A stretch of DNA of 11,499 bases from Clostridia bacterium (lineage in GTDB: Bacteria > Bacillota > Clostridia > Oscillospirales > Acutalibacteraceae), in the NCBI GenBank assembly GCA_017425745.1, contig JAFOXT010000205.1, forward strand, positions 1 to 11,499. Direction: 5' to 3'. A program made the position numbers and the translations under genes. Positions within the stretch are counted from its first letter, which is position 1. The number at the start of each line of letters is the position of its first letter. Under the pieces are notes generated by a model. The model was not told the DNA's origin and ran no database searches. It worked only from the letters and a program-made list of their open reading frames with translations. Shown piece by piece: positions 1 to 5,875 of this stretch.

Positions 1-331
1 CTTCACTCTTACGACCTTTGGCATGCCTTATCAGGCCTCCGAGATGCTTTATGTCCTCACCCTTTGAAGTAAAGTACTGATACATATCCTCGCCCATGTC
101 CTCCTTGAAGCCACGCATGGGCACATACCAGTGGAACATCTGCTCTACCTGGTCTATCTGATTGTCGCTACGCATGCCTGCTTCGCGGTAACGCTCCAAA
201 CCATAACGTGTAGCATCGTTAATCTGCTCCCATAGTTTATCTACGTTGTCTTTACCAATAAAACATAAAGCTACTGAAACAGTAACAACCGCAAGTAAAA
301 GTATAACTAAAATTTTTTTGAATCTATTCAT
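1..331 (-). CDS. N-terminal part of a membrane-anchored hypothetical protein (cut by window edge)
   Basis: An open frame starts at ATG 331-329 and stays open for 110 codons to the window edge. The protein begins MNRFKKILVILLLAVVTVSV: a short basic segment, then one hydrophobic stretch (about residues 6-24). This is a signal-anchor or uncleaved signal peptide. A Cys at residue 23 is not in a convincing lipobox. The rest is soluble and charged, rich in Trp, Tyr and Met, and matches no family I recognise. The start is supported by an AAAGGGG ribosome binding site about 7 bases upstream and by a textbook promoter at 371-399. A 13-bp palindrome lies between promoter and start. The gene is cut by the window edge, so nothing can be said about its C-terminus. 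I am confident that it is a gene and have no function to offer. Confidence 0.8.
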   Translation of the reverse strand, partial: MNRFKKILVILLLAVVTVSVALCFIGKDNVDKLWEQINDATRYGLERYREAGMRSDNQIDQVEQMFHWYVPMRGFKEDMGEDMYQYFTSKGEDIKHLGGLIRHAKGRKSE

Positions 332-343
332 ATAAATTCCCCT

Positions 344-356
344 TTCGTTAAACGAA
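344..356. promoter_or_regulatory. Palindrome TTCGTTAAACGAA, candidate operator
   Basis: A perfect 6-bp inverted repeat with one central base lies just downstream of the predicted transcription start (about +8 to +20) and directly upstream of the ribosome binding site of the 1-331 gene. The position suits a repressor operator. It could also form a tiny RNA hairpin. The regulator is not identifiable from this window. Confidence 0.35.
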
Positions 357-370
357 TTTTCTATATTGTC

Positions 371-399
371 AGTATACTACCAAAAATTAAGTTTGTCAA
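371..399 (-). promoter_or_regulatory. Sigma-A promoter of the 1-331 gene
   Basis: On the minus strand the -35 box is TTGACA (399-394), the spacer is 17 nt and the -10 box is TATACT (376-371). The start of transcription should fall near 364, about 33 nt before the ATG. This is one of the best promoter matches in the window. Confidence 0.8.
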
Positions 400-474
400 T
401 CAACAAACATACAAGTTCACACAGTAATATTAAAATACTTTACAGACTATATTTTTTCACGGAGGGTGACCACA

Positions 475-531
475 ATGTACCACCTCATCCAACTCATTCT
501 TCAGAACCTCACCTTCTTCGCACAATACTAA
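475..531 (+). CDS. Candidate 18-residue hydrophobic peptide
   Basis: A very short frame encodes MYHLIQLILQNLTFFAQY, stop TAA at 529-531. It is preceded by a strong ribosome binding site, GGAGGGTG (461-468), with 6 nt to the ATG. The glycosylase gene at 5961 has the same GGAGGGTG signal. The peptide is hydrophobic and amphipathic. Six bases after the stop comes the GC-rich hairpin 537-559 followed by five T, which would terminate a plus-strand transcript. No clear promoter was found; 400-450 is AT-rich. It may be a leader peptide, a small membrane-active peptide of type I toxin size, or chance. The IS200 end lies beside it, so it could be flanking DNA or the edge of the element. Confidence 0.35.
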   Translation: MYHLIQLILQNLTFFAQY

Positions 532-536
532 TAAAC

Positions 537-559
537 AACCACGCGTCAAACGCGTGGTT
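537..559. repeat. IS200 subterminal hairpin, right end
   Basis: A perfect 10-bp stem (AACCACGCGT / ACGCGTGGTT) closes a CAA loop. It is almost the same as the hairpin at 1197-1219 (loop CTA). Such subterminal hairpins are what the transposase binds. A run of five T follows on the plus strand, so it can also act as a terminator for plus-strand transcripts such as that of the 18-residue frame. Confidence 0.8.
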
Positions 560-637
560 TTTCACATGCGGGCATAGCCCTATGTTCTTCGCAAGACGCG
601 TTAACGCGTAAGTACGACTGCCAACTGCGTAAGATTG

Positions 638-1099
638 TTATCTGCTGCCCTTAAAAGGGCTCATTCCAGATATCATCAACTGGTCACCGAGTTGATCTTC
701 CTTTAATTGGTTGGCAATATATTCGGCAATTCGGCTTTCGTTCTTTCCTACTGTATCAACATAATATCCCTTACACCAAAATTCTCTATTTCGGTACTTG
801 TATTTTAGTTCGCCGAATTGTTCATACAGCATTGTACTACTTTTTCCTTTTAAATATCCCATGAAACTTGATACTGATATTTTAGGTGGAATTTCCACTA
901 ACATATGTATATGGTCAGGACATACTTCTGCTTCTATTATCTTTACACCTTTCCATTCACATAACTGTCTTAATATTTTTCCTATTGCAGCCTTATGCTG
1001 CCCATAAAATACCTTTCTTCGATATTTCGGTGCAAATACTATATGATATTTGCAATTCCATTTAGTATGTGATAAACTATTTATATCATTCAATCCCAT
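638..1099 (-). CDS. tnpA: IS200-type Y1 transposase TnpA
   Basis: The protein is 153 residues, the normal length for IS200 TnpA. It carries the HUH metal-binding motif as DHIHMLV (His63 and His65) and the catalytic tyrosine in IAEYIANQ (Tyr127, with Gln131 one turn on). These match the family pattern of two His on a beta strand plus a Tyr-x-x-x-Gln helix. The N-terminal HTKWNCKYHIVFAPKYRRK and the C-terminal SPFKGSR ending are also typical. The frame is intact, so the enzyme should be active: it nicks and rejoins single-stranded element ends through a 5'-phosphotyrosine. The ATG has an AAAGGAGG ribosome binding site (1115-1108) with 8 nt spacing, but that site can be buried in the 1108-1166 hairpin, so expression is probably kept low. 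Confidence 0.97.
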   Translation of the reverse strand: MGLNDINSLSHTKWNCKYHIVFAPKYRRKVFYGQHKAAIGKILRQLCEWKGVKIIEAEVCPDHIHMLVEIPPKISVSSFMGYLKGKSSTMLYEQFGELKYKYRNREFWCKGYYVDTVGKNESRIAEYIANQLKEDQLGDQLMISGMSPFKGSR

Positions 1100-1107
1100 T
1101 TGAATGA

Positions 1108-1166
1108 CCTCCTTTATATTATTAATTGCAGTTGGCAGACCGCAATTTCATTATAATATAAGGAGG
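1108..1166 (-). promoter_or_regulatory. Foldback hairpin that can sequester the tnpA ribosome binding site
   Basis: In minus-strand RNA, CCUCCUUAUAUUA (1166-1154) is complementary to UAAUAUAAAGGAGG (1121-1108), the tnpA Shine-Dalgarno stretch, with one bulged A. A nested stem AATTGC/GCAATT (1125-1130 with 1142-1147) closes the interior. A transcript spanning the whole region would bury the ribosome binding site. In Salmonella IS200 the tnpA leader is known to hide its start region in a similar way. The pairing here is read directly from the sequence; the effect on translation is inferred. Confidence 0.65.
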
Positions 1167-1179
1167 ATTTTTTGTTCAA
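1150..1179 (-). promoter_or_regulatory. tnpA: Candidate tnpA promoter
   Basis: The -35 box is TTGAAC (1179-1174), the spacer is 18 nt and the -10 box is TATAAT (1155-1150). Transcription would start near 1143. That is downstream of the anti-Shine-Dalgarno arm (1154-1166), so this transcript would escape the foldback while read-through transcripts would not. Confidence 0.5.
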
Positions 1180-1196
1180 CTATATAATTTTTCCCG

Positions 1197-1219
1197 AACC
1201 ACGCGTCTAACGCGTGGTT
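1197..1219. repeat. IS200 subterminal hairpin, left end (5' of tnpA)
   Basis: A perfect 10-bp stem (AACCACGCGT / ACGCGTGGTT) closes a CTA loop, matching the hairpin at 537-559 except for one loop base. It is the candidate TnpA recognition hairpin of the left end. It may also block transcripts entering the element from outside. Confidence 0.8.
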
Positions 1220-1228
1220 TTACATTAC

Positions 1229-1267
1229 AAAAAAAAAGGCTTCCGCAGACATTTTTGACGCGGAAGC
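1229..1267 (-). terminator. Terminator of the YhhN-family gene
   Basis: Read on the minus strand, the stem GCTTCCGC / GCGGAAGC (1267-1260 with 1246-1239) is followed by nine U (1237-1229). It lies 20 bases after the stop codon of the 1287-1952 gene and directly abuts the IS200 element. Confidence 0.85.
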
Positions 1268-1286
1268 TGTTTTAAAAACTGATTAT

Positions 1287-1952
1287 TTATGATTTTTTTG
1301 TTTTGAATGCCTCTGTTGTTGAAAGGATAAGAAGCTGGCTGGGCAAATAGAAAATCCAGGTTGCAATACTTGCATTTCTTATCATAGCCTCTGACATAAA
1401 GGAGGGCTCAAGGTTTGTTATACCTACACAGCAGTCACAGCAGGCAAAGAGTGTAAGACCTATGCAAAAGATAAGGTGCCTTTTTGATGGCTTGAGAATC
1501 TGAAGCTCAAAGCCGTGCACAAAGTTAACACCGAAGCACCAAGCGTAGAATACGGTAAGGCCGATTTTCGGATCAAGGAAATATGCGGCCAATCCGCCGA
1601 GCACAACTGCCGGCACTGTTCTTTTAAGAATCTCGCCTACAAGAGGCTTTCCGCTGAGGTAAGAAAAACGGATTGCGTAGCACACCTGAACAATTGCAAA
1701 CACAGGCACACCCCAGAAGAACTTTCCGAGAAGCACGAGACAAACGTCTGCAATAACAGTGAAAATAAGAGCTATATTTACAATTCTGTTATCCTTTTCT
1801 TTTCCTGCAAAAAAGGAAAAGGCACCGACAAGGGCAATTGCCGCAAACTTTACGTAATTGCTGCCCGTCATACCCATAATATCCATTGAAAGAAAGGTGC
1901 AGAAGAGCACTGCTTCAATGGCAAAGAAACAATATGTAACGATTTTTTTCAT
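1287..1952 (-). CDS. YhhN/TMEM86-family (lysoplasmalogenase-like) membrane protein
   Basis: This 221-residue protein is almost entirely hydrophobic, with about seven to eight membrane segments. The order of features fits the YhhN family: a polar Asp in an early helix (IADVCLVLLG), followed by the segment VFAIVQVCYAIRF, and near the end a second Asp-bearing helix (LFACCDCCVGI) and IFYLPSQLLI. Some family members hydrolyse the vinyl-ether bond of lysoplasmalogens, but the activity of bacterial members in this group is mostly untested. The frame stays open upstream to 2084, but I chose ATG 1952. It has a AAGGGAG ribosome binding site at the right distance, and an excellent promoter (1990-2018) lies inside the upstream extension. 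The gene is a single unit with its own promoter and terminator. The unusual Cys cluster (CCDCC) has no obvious explanation. Confidence 0.7.
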   Translation of the reverse strand: MKKIVTYCFFAIEAVLFCTFLSMDIMGMTGSNYVKFAAIALVGAFSFFAGKEKDNRIVNIALIFTVIADVCLVLLGKFFWGVPVFAIVQVCYAIRFSYLSGKPLVGEILKRTVPAVVLGGLAAYFLDPKIGLTVFYAWCFGVNFVHGFELQILKPSKRHLIFCIGLTLFACCDCCVGITNLEPSFMSEAMIRNASIATWIFYLPSQLLILSTTEAFKTKKS

Positions 1953-1989
1953 AAAGCTACTCCCTTTGTGGAATTTATTTTTTCGTAAT

Positions 1990-2018
1990 ATTTTATCATA
2001 ATTTTTAAAGGTTGTCAA
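1990..2018 (-). promoter_or_regulatory. Sigma-A promoter of the YhhN-family gene
   Basis: The -35 box is TTGACA (2018-2013), the spacer is 17 nt and the -10 box is TAAAAT (1995-1990), preceded by TGA, an extended -10. It starts transcription about 30 nt before ATG 1952 and rules out the longer reading frame as the main product. Confidence 0.8.
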
Positions 2019-2126
2019 ACAGTAACCATACTTTTTACAAGGCTGATTTTTGGGCGGTTTGATGGTAGTTTTATAGAGAAGCATCTTTAGGGCTCACTCA
2101 GAAAGCACCGTTTTTAATCAAGCAAC

Positions 2127-2154
2127 AAAAAAAGCTGCCACAAAAGCGACAGCT
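2127..2154 (-). terminator. Terminator of gap
   Basis: Minus-strand stem AGCUGUCGC / GUGGCAGCU (9 bp with two G-U pairs, loop UUUU; 2154-2133) is followed by a run of seven U. It lies 23 bases after the gap stop codon. Confidence 0.88.
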
Positions 2155-2177
2155 TAATTTTTTAAGTGTTAACTCAA

Positions 2178-3191
2178 TTATGCAAGTTCAGCGAAGTACT
2201 TGATTGTACGAACCATCTGGCTTGTGTATGAGTTTTCGTTGTCATACCAAGCAACAACCTGTACCTGATAGAGACCGTCTTCGATCTTTGTTACCATTGT
2301 CTGAGTAGCATCGAAGAGTGAACCGTATCTGATACCAACGATATCTGATGAAACGAGTTCTTCTTCTGTGTAGCCGAAGCTTTCTGAAGCAGCAGCCTTC
2401 ATAGCAGCGTTGATGCCTTCCTTAGTAACGTCTGCACCCTTAACAACTGCAACAAGGATTGTTGTTGAGCCTGTGGGAGTGGGAACTCTCTGAGCTGAAC
2501 CGATAAGCTTGCCGTTGAGTTCGGGAATTACAAGGCCGATAGCCTTAGCAGCACCTGTTGAGTTGGGAACGATGTTAGCAGCAGCTGCACGAGCTCTTCT
2601 GAGGTCACCCTTTCTGTGAGGACCGTCAAGAACCATCTGGTCACCTGTGTAAGCGTGAACAGTTGTCATGATACCGCTCTGGATAGCAGCGTAATCGTTG
2701 AGAGCCTTAGCCATGGGAGCAAGGCAGTTTGTTGTGCATGATGCAGCTGAAATGATTGTATCTTCAGCAGTAAGAGTACCTTCGTTAACTGAGTAAACGA
2801 TTGTGGGAAGGTCGTTACCAGCGGGAGCTGAAATAACAACTTTCTTAGCACCAGCGTCGATGTGAGCCTGAGCCTTTGCCTTTGAGCAGAAGAAACCTGT
2901 GCATTCAAGAACTACGTCTACACCGATTTCGCCCCAGGGAAGTTCTGCGGGGTTGGGATTAGCGTAGATTGTGATTTCCTTGCCGTCTACTGTGATTGAG
3001 TTTTCGCCTGCAACTACTTCGTGACCTTCGTATCTGCCCTGAGCAGTGTCATACTTGAGAAGGTGAGCGAGCATCTTGGGGCTTGTGAGGTCGTTGATAG
3101 CAACAACTTCGTAACCTTCTGCACCAAACATCTGTCTGAATGCAAGACGACCGATACGGCCAAAACCGTTAATAGCAACTTTTACTGACAT
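2178..3191 (-). CDS. gap: Glyceraldehyde-3-phosphate dehydrogenase (type I, NAD-dependent)
   Basis: At 337 residues this is the usual length for GAPDH. The N-terminal Rossmann fold has NGFGRIGR (residues 8-15), and Asp34 after the second strand indicates preference for NAD over NADP. The catalytic motif is ASCTTNCLAP with Cys152 as nucleophile, and His179 in TTVHAYTGDQ is the general base. The enzyme oxidises glyceraldehyde 3-phosphate to 1,3-bisphosphoglycerate in cytosolic glycolysis. The ATG has a GGAGGT site 8 nt upstream. The gene stands alone between a strong promoter (3245-3273) and a terminator (2127-2154) instead of sitting in a gap-pgk-tpi operon. Nothing in the protein is unusual. 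Confidence 0.98.
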   Translation of the reverse strand: MSVKVAINGFGRIGRLAFRQMFGAEGYEVVAINDLTSPKMLAHLLKYDTAQGRYEGHEVVAGENSITVDGKEITIYANPNPAELPWGEIGVDVVLECTGFFCSKAKAQAHIDAGAKKVVISAPAGNDLPTIVYSVNEGTLTAEDTIISAASCTTNCLAPMAKALNDYAAIQSGIMTTVHAYTGDQMVLDGPHRKGDLRRARAAAANIVPNSTGAAKAIGLVIPELNGKLIGSAQRVPTPTGSTTILVAVVKGADVTKEGINAAMKAAASESFGYTEEELVSSDIVGIRYGSLFDATQTMVTKIEDGLYQVQVVAWYDNENSYTSQMVRTIKYFAELA

Positions 3192-3244
3192 AATTATTTA
3201 CCTCCAAAAAAATACTTTTTTGTATTACCAAATTTGCCTTATAT

Positions 3245-3273
3245 ATATTACCCTAAATTGGATATTTTTTCAA
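3245..3273 (-). promoter_or_regulatory. Promoter of gap, overlapped by an inverted repeat
   Basis: The -35 box is TTGAAA (3273-3268), the spacer is 17 nt and the -10 box is TAATAT (3250-3245). The inverted repeat TTTTCAA-CATTT-TTGAAAA (3267-3285) covers the -35 box and could be an operator. About 55 nt of untranslated leader precedes the gene. Confidence 0.6.
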
Positions 3274-3285
3274 CATTTTTGAAAA

Positions 3286-3393
3286 GATTTTTTATTCTTT
3301 TCAAAATATTTGTTATTCTCACCAAAAACTGAGTAAACAAAAGCAAAAAGGGTGCAATAGTGACTAAAATATCCGCTTGTTTTTTGTGTAATA
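3286..3393. other. AT-rich spacer between yfbR and the gap promoter
   Basis: The yfbR message must end here, but no convincing hairpin with a U tract is visible on the minus strand. No open frame or RNA gene was seen. Termination may be Rho-dependent, or the transcript may run into gap. Confidence 0.4.
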
Positions 3394-3978
3394 TCAACTA
3401 TTCTGTTCGTCAAGAGAAAGGTAAAAGCTACCGATAAATTCCTGAAGGAAGATTTCTGCCTCGGGAATATTCATTTCTCTCAGCGAGTCTTCGGTGCTCT
3501 GAAGCGCCTTTTCAAACTCAGAATTACCCGCCTTGGTTTCTTCAATACATTTGATAAGTGCCGAAAGCTTATCCGCAGCCTTCACGATTTTCCAGAGATA
3601 TTCATCCTCTTCCTTTTTGAAAAATGCACCTTCATAAGTGCCTCTCATATCTTCGGGAAGCATTGAAAGAAGGGTTCTGCCTGCTGTGTCCTCAACCACT
3701 GAGTAAGCCTTGCGCATTTCCTCACTGTGGTATTTTACGGGTGTTGGCATATCCCCTGTTATAATCTCTGTCATATCGTGGTAAAGACCAAGAAAAGCAG
3801 CTCTTTCCGCGTTGAGATTCTTTCCGAGACGGCTGTTACCGATTACACAAAGCGCGTGTGAAAGCACAGCAACATCGTTGCTGTGTTCACTGATATTTTC
3901 TGACTGTGTGTTTCGCATAAGCGCCCAACGATTGATATATTTCATTCGTGAGTGCATTGCAAAAAAATGGTTTGACAT
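3394..3978 (-). CDS. yfbR: YfbR-like HD-domain 5'-deoxynucleotidase
   Basis: The 194-residue protein is the length of E. coli YfbR and shows its active-site pattern: Arg17-Trp18 near the N-terminus, His32 in SEHSNDVA, His67-Asp68 in GLYHDMTEI and Asp135 in KAADKLSAL. These are the HD-family metal ligands. The stretch ITGDMPTPVKY is characteristic of YfbR. The family removes the 5'-phosphate from deoxynucleoside monophosphates in the cytosol, helping to balance dNTP pools. The start codon lies 4 nt after the pduL stop codon with no strong ribosome binding site of its own, so translation is probably coupled to pduL. Substrate range cannot be read from the sequence. Confidence 0.9.
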   Translation of the reverse strand: MSNHFFAMHSRMKYINRWALMRNTQSENISEHSNDVAVLSHALCVIGNSRLGKNLNAERAAFLGLYHDMTEIITGDMPTPVKYHSEEMRKAYSVVEDTAGRTLLSMLPEDMRGTYEGAFFKKEEDEYLWKIVKAADKLSALIKCIEETKAGNSEFEKALQSTEDSLREMNIPEAEIFLQEFIGSFYLSLDEQNS

Positions 3979-3982
3979 AAGC

Positions 3983-4555
3983 TTAGATAATGTCGCCTTC
4001 CATGCCCATTACGCATGAAGCAGCATTTGATTCGTCTGTGTCAATGTGCATAGCAAGAGCGTATGCAGCGTTAACTCTTACAACTACGTCGCCGAAAATA
4101 AGAGCTCTGCCATCTGTGTCAACCTTAACTGAAACAACGTCCTTATCCTTGAGGTTGTACTTTTCAGCATCTGCAGGAGTCATATGGATATGTCTCTTAG
4201 CGATGATTACACCGCGTTCGATTTCAATTTCACCCTTAGGGCCAACAAGCTTGCAGGGGCCGCTGCCTTCAAGGTCACCTGATTCACGGATGGGAGCCTT
4301 AACGCCGATTGAACGAGCATCGCCTGCTGAAAGCTCAACCTGAGTTTCGGGACGTTCGGGTCCGAGAATTGATACACCGGGGAATGAGCCCTTGGGGCCG
4401 ATTACCTGTACTCTTTCTTCACAAGCGTACTGACCGGGCTGTGAAAGATCCTTTTTCTTTGTGAGCTGATAGCCTTCACCAAAGAGAATGTCAAGGTCTT
4501 TACGGCTAACGTGGATATGTCTTGCTGATGTTTCGATTAAAACGGGTCTGTTCAT
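3983..4555 (-). CDS. pduL: Phosphate propanoyltransferase / phosphotransacylase PduL
   Basis: The protein is 190 residues with two PduL half-domains. Each has a zinc-binding RHIH motif (His13 and His15; His122 and His124), and the C-terminal half has the family motif MHIDTDESNA (His170). PduL moves an acyl group between CoA and inorganic phosphate (propionyl- or acetyl-CoA to acyl phosphate), replacing Pta in many Clostridia. The frame could begin at 4570, but the GGAGGA ribosome binding site (4568-4563) overlaps that ATG and sits 7 nt before ATG 4555, so I take 4555. The protein starts almost at the first RHIH motif, leaving no microcompartment targeting peptide, and no shell genes are nearby; it is probably cytosolic. 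It is the first gene of a likely pair with yfbR. Confidence 0.95.
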   Translation of the reverse strand: MNRPVLIETSARHIHVSRKDLDILFGEGYQLTKKKDLSQPGQYACEERVQVIGPKGSFPGVSILGPERPETQVELSAGDARSIGVKAPIRESGDLEGSGPCKLVGPKGEIEIERGVIIAKRHIHMTPADAEKYNLKDKDVVSVKVDTDGRALIFGDVVVRVNAAYALAMHIDTDESNAASCVMGMEGDII

Positions 4556-4599
4556 TTTGTTGTCCTCCATAAAAATATAATAAAAAAATTACAGAAAAT

Positions 4600-4628
4600 A
4601 TTTTACAACAAAATCATTCTAATTGCAA
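4600..4628 (-). promoter_or_regulatory. Sigma-A promoter of pduL-yfbR
   Basis: The -35 box is TTGCAA (4628-4623), the spacer is 17 nt and the -10 box is TAAAAT (4605-4600). It lies about 45 nt upstream of the pduL start and downstream of the preceding terminator. Confidence 0.65.
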
Positions 4629-4660
4629 CCTTGATTTATATTTTTCATAACATATTTTTA

Positions 4661-4698
4661 AAAAAATCAAAAAGGGTACTTTCAAAAGCACCCTTTTT
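4661..4698 (-). terminator. Terminator of the BIG2/DUF4474-type gene
   Basis: The stem AAAAGGGTGCTTT / AAAGTACCCTTTT (about 13 bp, 4698-4669) begins 5 nt after the stop codon on the minus strand and is followed by T-rich sequence. It separates the secreted-protein gene from pduL. Confidence 0.8.
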
Positions 4699-4702
4699 TG
4701 AT

Positions 4703-5800
4703 TTATGAATTGAGAATTTTATCTACAAGAGGTCCTGCCATTTCGCTGAAGAAAGCACCGATAGCAGCAACAATCTTGCTGAGAATTTCACCGAAAACGC
4801 CGGGCATAATCTGTGACTCTGTAAGATTCTGCCATCTGAATGTAATTGATGCACCGTCCTGATAGAAAGCATCAAGAGGTAAGTTTTCTGCTGTATCGCA
4901 AGCAACAAAGCCGATTTCTTCCATAGCCTTTGCTGTGCAGTCAGCCATTTCTTCAGTAACGAATGTAAGTGTTGCTTCAACTCTGAGCTCGTCTGCAGGT
5001 CTTAATTCTCTGAGCTTACCGGGGATAAAGCCTGTGCACCACCAGTATTCATCAACCTCACGCTTGAATTCAAGAACGTAATCCTCGGGAGCATCGCCCT
5101 CATTCTGCTGACGATAGAAAGCCATATCCATAACGGGCCAATACTTCTTCTTTGCAGTCTCATATAAGTCAAATGTGCCCTTACCGAGTCCCTGAGCATC
5201 TCTGTGATAGAGACCGATTTCGCAACCGATAAAGCCACCGTAGTGACCCTTCCAGAGTTCCATCATAAAGTCCTGACCGTCATAAGTATAAAACGCTCTC
5301 ATAAGGTCATATTCCATATCGCTGATAGGAGCCATGTAGTCATAAAATCTTGAGAAGCCTACAAACTTCTGCCAGCAGAACTTGTCGTCGTTATAGTAGA
5401 AGCCGCCGTATTCCTTAGAAAATCTGTATGTGATAACGGGAACCTTTGAGAGAAGTGTGTTTACAAACTTTCCTTCACTCTCCACTCTTACGGGATATGT
5501 AGTTGAAACTGTTTCACCGCCAACAGTTGCTGTGGCAATGATATCAACCTCGCCTTCGCCGATGCCTGTTACTACGCCTGCAGCATTTACCTTTGCAATG
5601 CTTTCATCTGATGAGCTCCATGTGATTCTGGGCTGAAGTCTGAGACCCTCTACCTCTGCGCTGAGTTGAGCGCGTGAATCAACTGCTACTCCGAGGCTGT
5701 CTGATGAAACTGTGATTTCATAATCATCTGCGGCAGATGACACAAGCATTGTCATTGACATAATGACAATAAGAAATACTGAATAAATAATCTTTTTCAT
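4703..5800 (-). CDS. Secreted protein with BIG2 (Ig-like) and DUF4474-type domains
   Basis: The 365-residue protein begins with a signal peptide (MKKIIYSVFLIVIMSMTMLV..., cleavage likely near SSA-AD, residue 24). Residues about 28-106 form a bacterial Ig-like group 2 domain, recognised by ITWSSSDESIAKVNAAGVVTG and the following alternating strands. Residues about 115-290 resemble DUF4474: FYYNDDKFCWQKFVGF, a conserved Tyr-Asp-x-Met-Ala-Pro, MELWKGHYGGFIGCEIGLY and Gly-rich turns. The biochemical role of that domain is unknown. The last 30 residues (GEILSKIVAAIGAFFSEMAG and onward) form a hydrophobic amphipathic helix, possibly for membrane attachment. The start has a GGGAGG site and an extended -10 promoter. 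The product is exported and probably stays with the cell surface; its substrate is unknown. Confidence 0.8.
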   Translation of the reverse strand: MKKIIYSVFLIVIMSMTMLVSSAADDYEITVSSDSLGVAVDSRAQLSAEVEGLRLQPRITWSSSDESIAKVNAAGVVTGIGEGEVDIIATATVGGETVSTTYPVRVESEGKFVNTLLSKVPVITYRFSKEYGGFYYNDDKFCWQKFVGFSRFYDYMAPISDMEYDLMRAFYTYDGQDFMMELWKGHYGGFIGCEIGLYHRDAQGLGKGTFDLYETAKKKYWPVMDMAFYRQQNEGDAPEDYVLEFKREVDEYWWCTGFIPGKLRELRPADELRVEATLTFVTEEMADCTAKAMEEIGFVACDTAENLPLDAFYQDGASITFRWQNLTESQIMPGVFGEILSKIVAAIGAFFSEMAGPLVDKILNS

Positions 5801-5830
5801 AAAAATAAACCTCCCTCAAAATTGTATAAT

Positions 5831-5859
5831 ATAATAGCACTTAATTTATAATAAAGCAA
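5831..5859 (-). promoter_or_regulatory. Extended -10 promoter of the BIG2/DUF4474-type gene
   Basis: The -35 box is TTGCTT (5859-5854), the spacer is 17 nt and the -10 box is TATTAT (5836-5831) preceded by TGC, the extended -10 signature. Start of transcription is expected near 5824, about 24 nt from the ATG. Confidence 0.6.
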
Positions 5860-5875
5860 TAATCTAAATTGCTTT
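5853..5875. promoter_or_regulatory. Inverted repeat AAAGCAAT-N7-ATTGCTTT, candidate operator
   Basis: Two 8-bp arms (5853-5860 and 5868-5875) are separated by 7 bases and overlap the -35 box of the minus-strand gene, in the intergenic region shared with the divergent glycosylase gene. Position and symmetry suit a dimeric repressor. No regulator gene is in the window. Confidence 0.4.

Larger units (their letters stand above)
530..1228 (-). mobile_element. IS200-type insertion sequence (ends approximate)
   Basis: A single tnpA gene on the minus strand is flanked by two nearly identical hairpins (537-559 and 1197-1219) and carries no tnpB. This is the plan of the IS200 group of the IS200/IS605 family, which moves as single-stranded DNA by a Y1 tyrosine transposase acting on subterminal hairpins and leaves no target duplication. 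The left end, 5' of tnpA, is on the high-coordinate side. Exact tips cannot be read without an empty site. The left tip should lie between the hairpin and the poly-A of the neighbouring terminator (1229-1237), so the element sits immediately behind that terminator. The region between 560 and 637 also holds the palindrome ACGCGTTAACGCGT (596-609). Confidence 0.85.

Noticed and set aside
461..531. T-box or other amino-acid-sensing leader near 460-530
   Set aside because: A GGTGGTAC-like string on the minus strand recalled the T-box core, but the conserved NNACCGCG part, specifier stem and downstream synthetase gene are missing.
366..611. 81-codon plus-strand frame crossing the 475-531 peptide region
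   Set aside because: It has no ribosome binding site at its ATG, low-complexity content, and runs through the IS200 end hairpin. The 18-codon frame in another phase has the better signals.
1515..1889. 124-codon plus-strand frame, Cys- and Lys-rich
   Set aside because: It is a shadow of the YhhN-family gene on the other strand: no ribosome binding site and implausible composition.
1953..2084. 44-residue N-terminal extension of the YhhN-family protein
   Set aside because: A near-perfect promoter and the ribosome binding site for ATG 1952 lie in or after this stretch, and the extension is basic and unlike the family.
3983..4570. Part of a bacterial microcompartment operon
   Set aside because: PduL here has no targeting extension, and no shell proteins or aldehyde dehydrogenase are in the neighbourhood.
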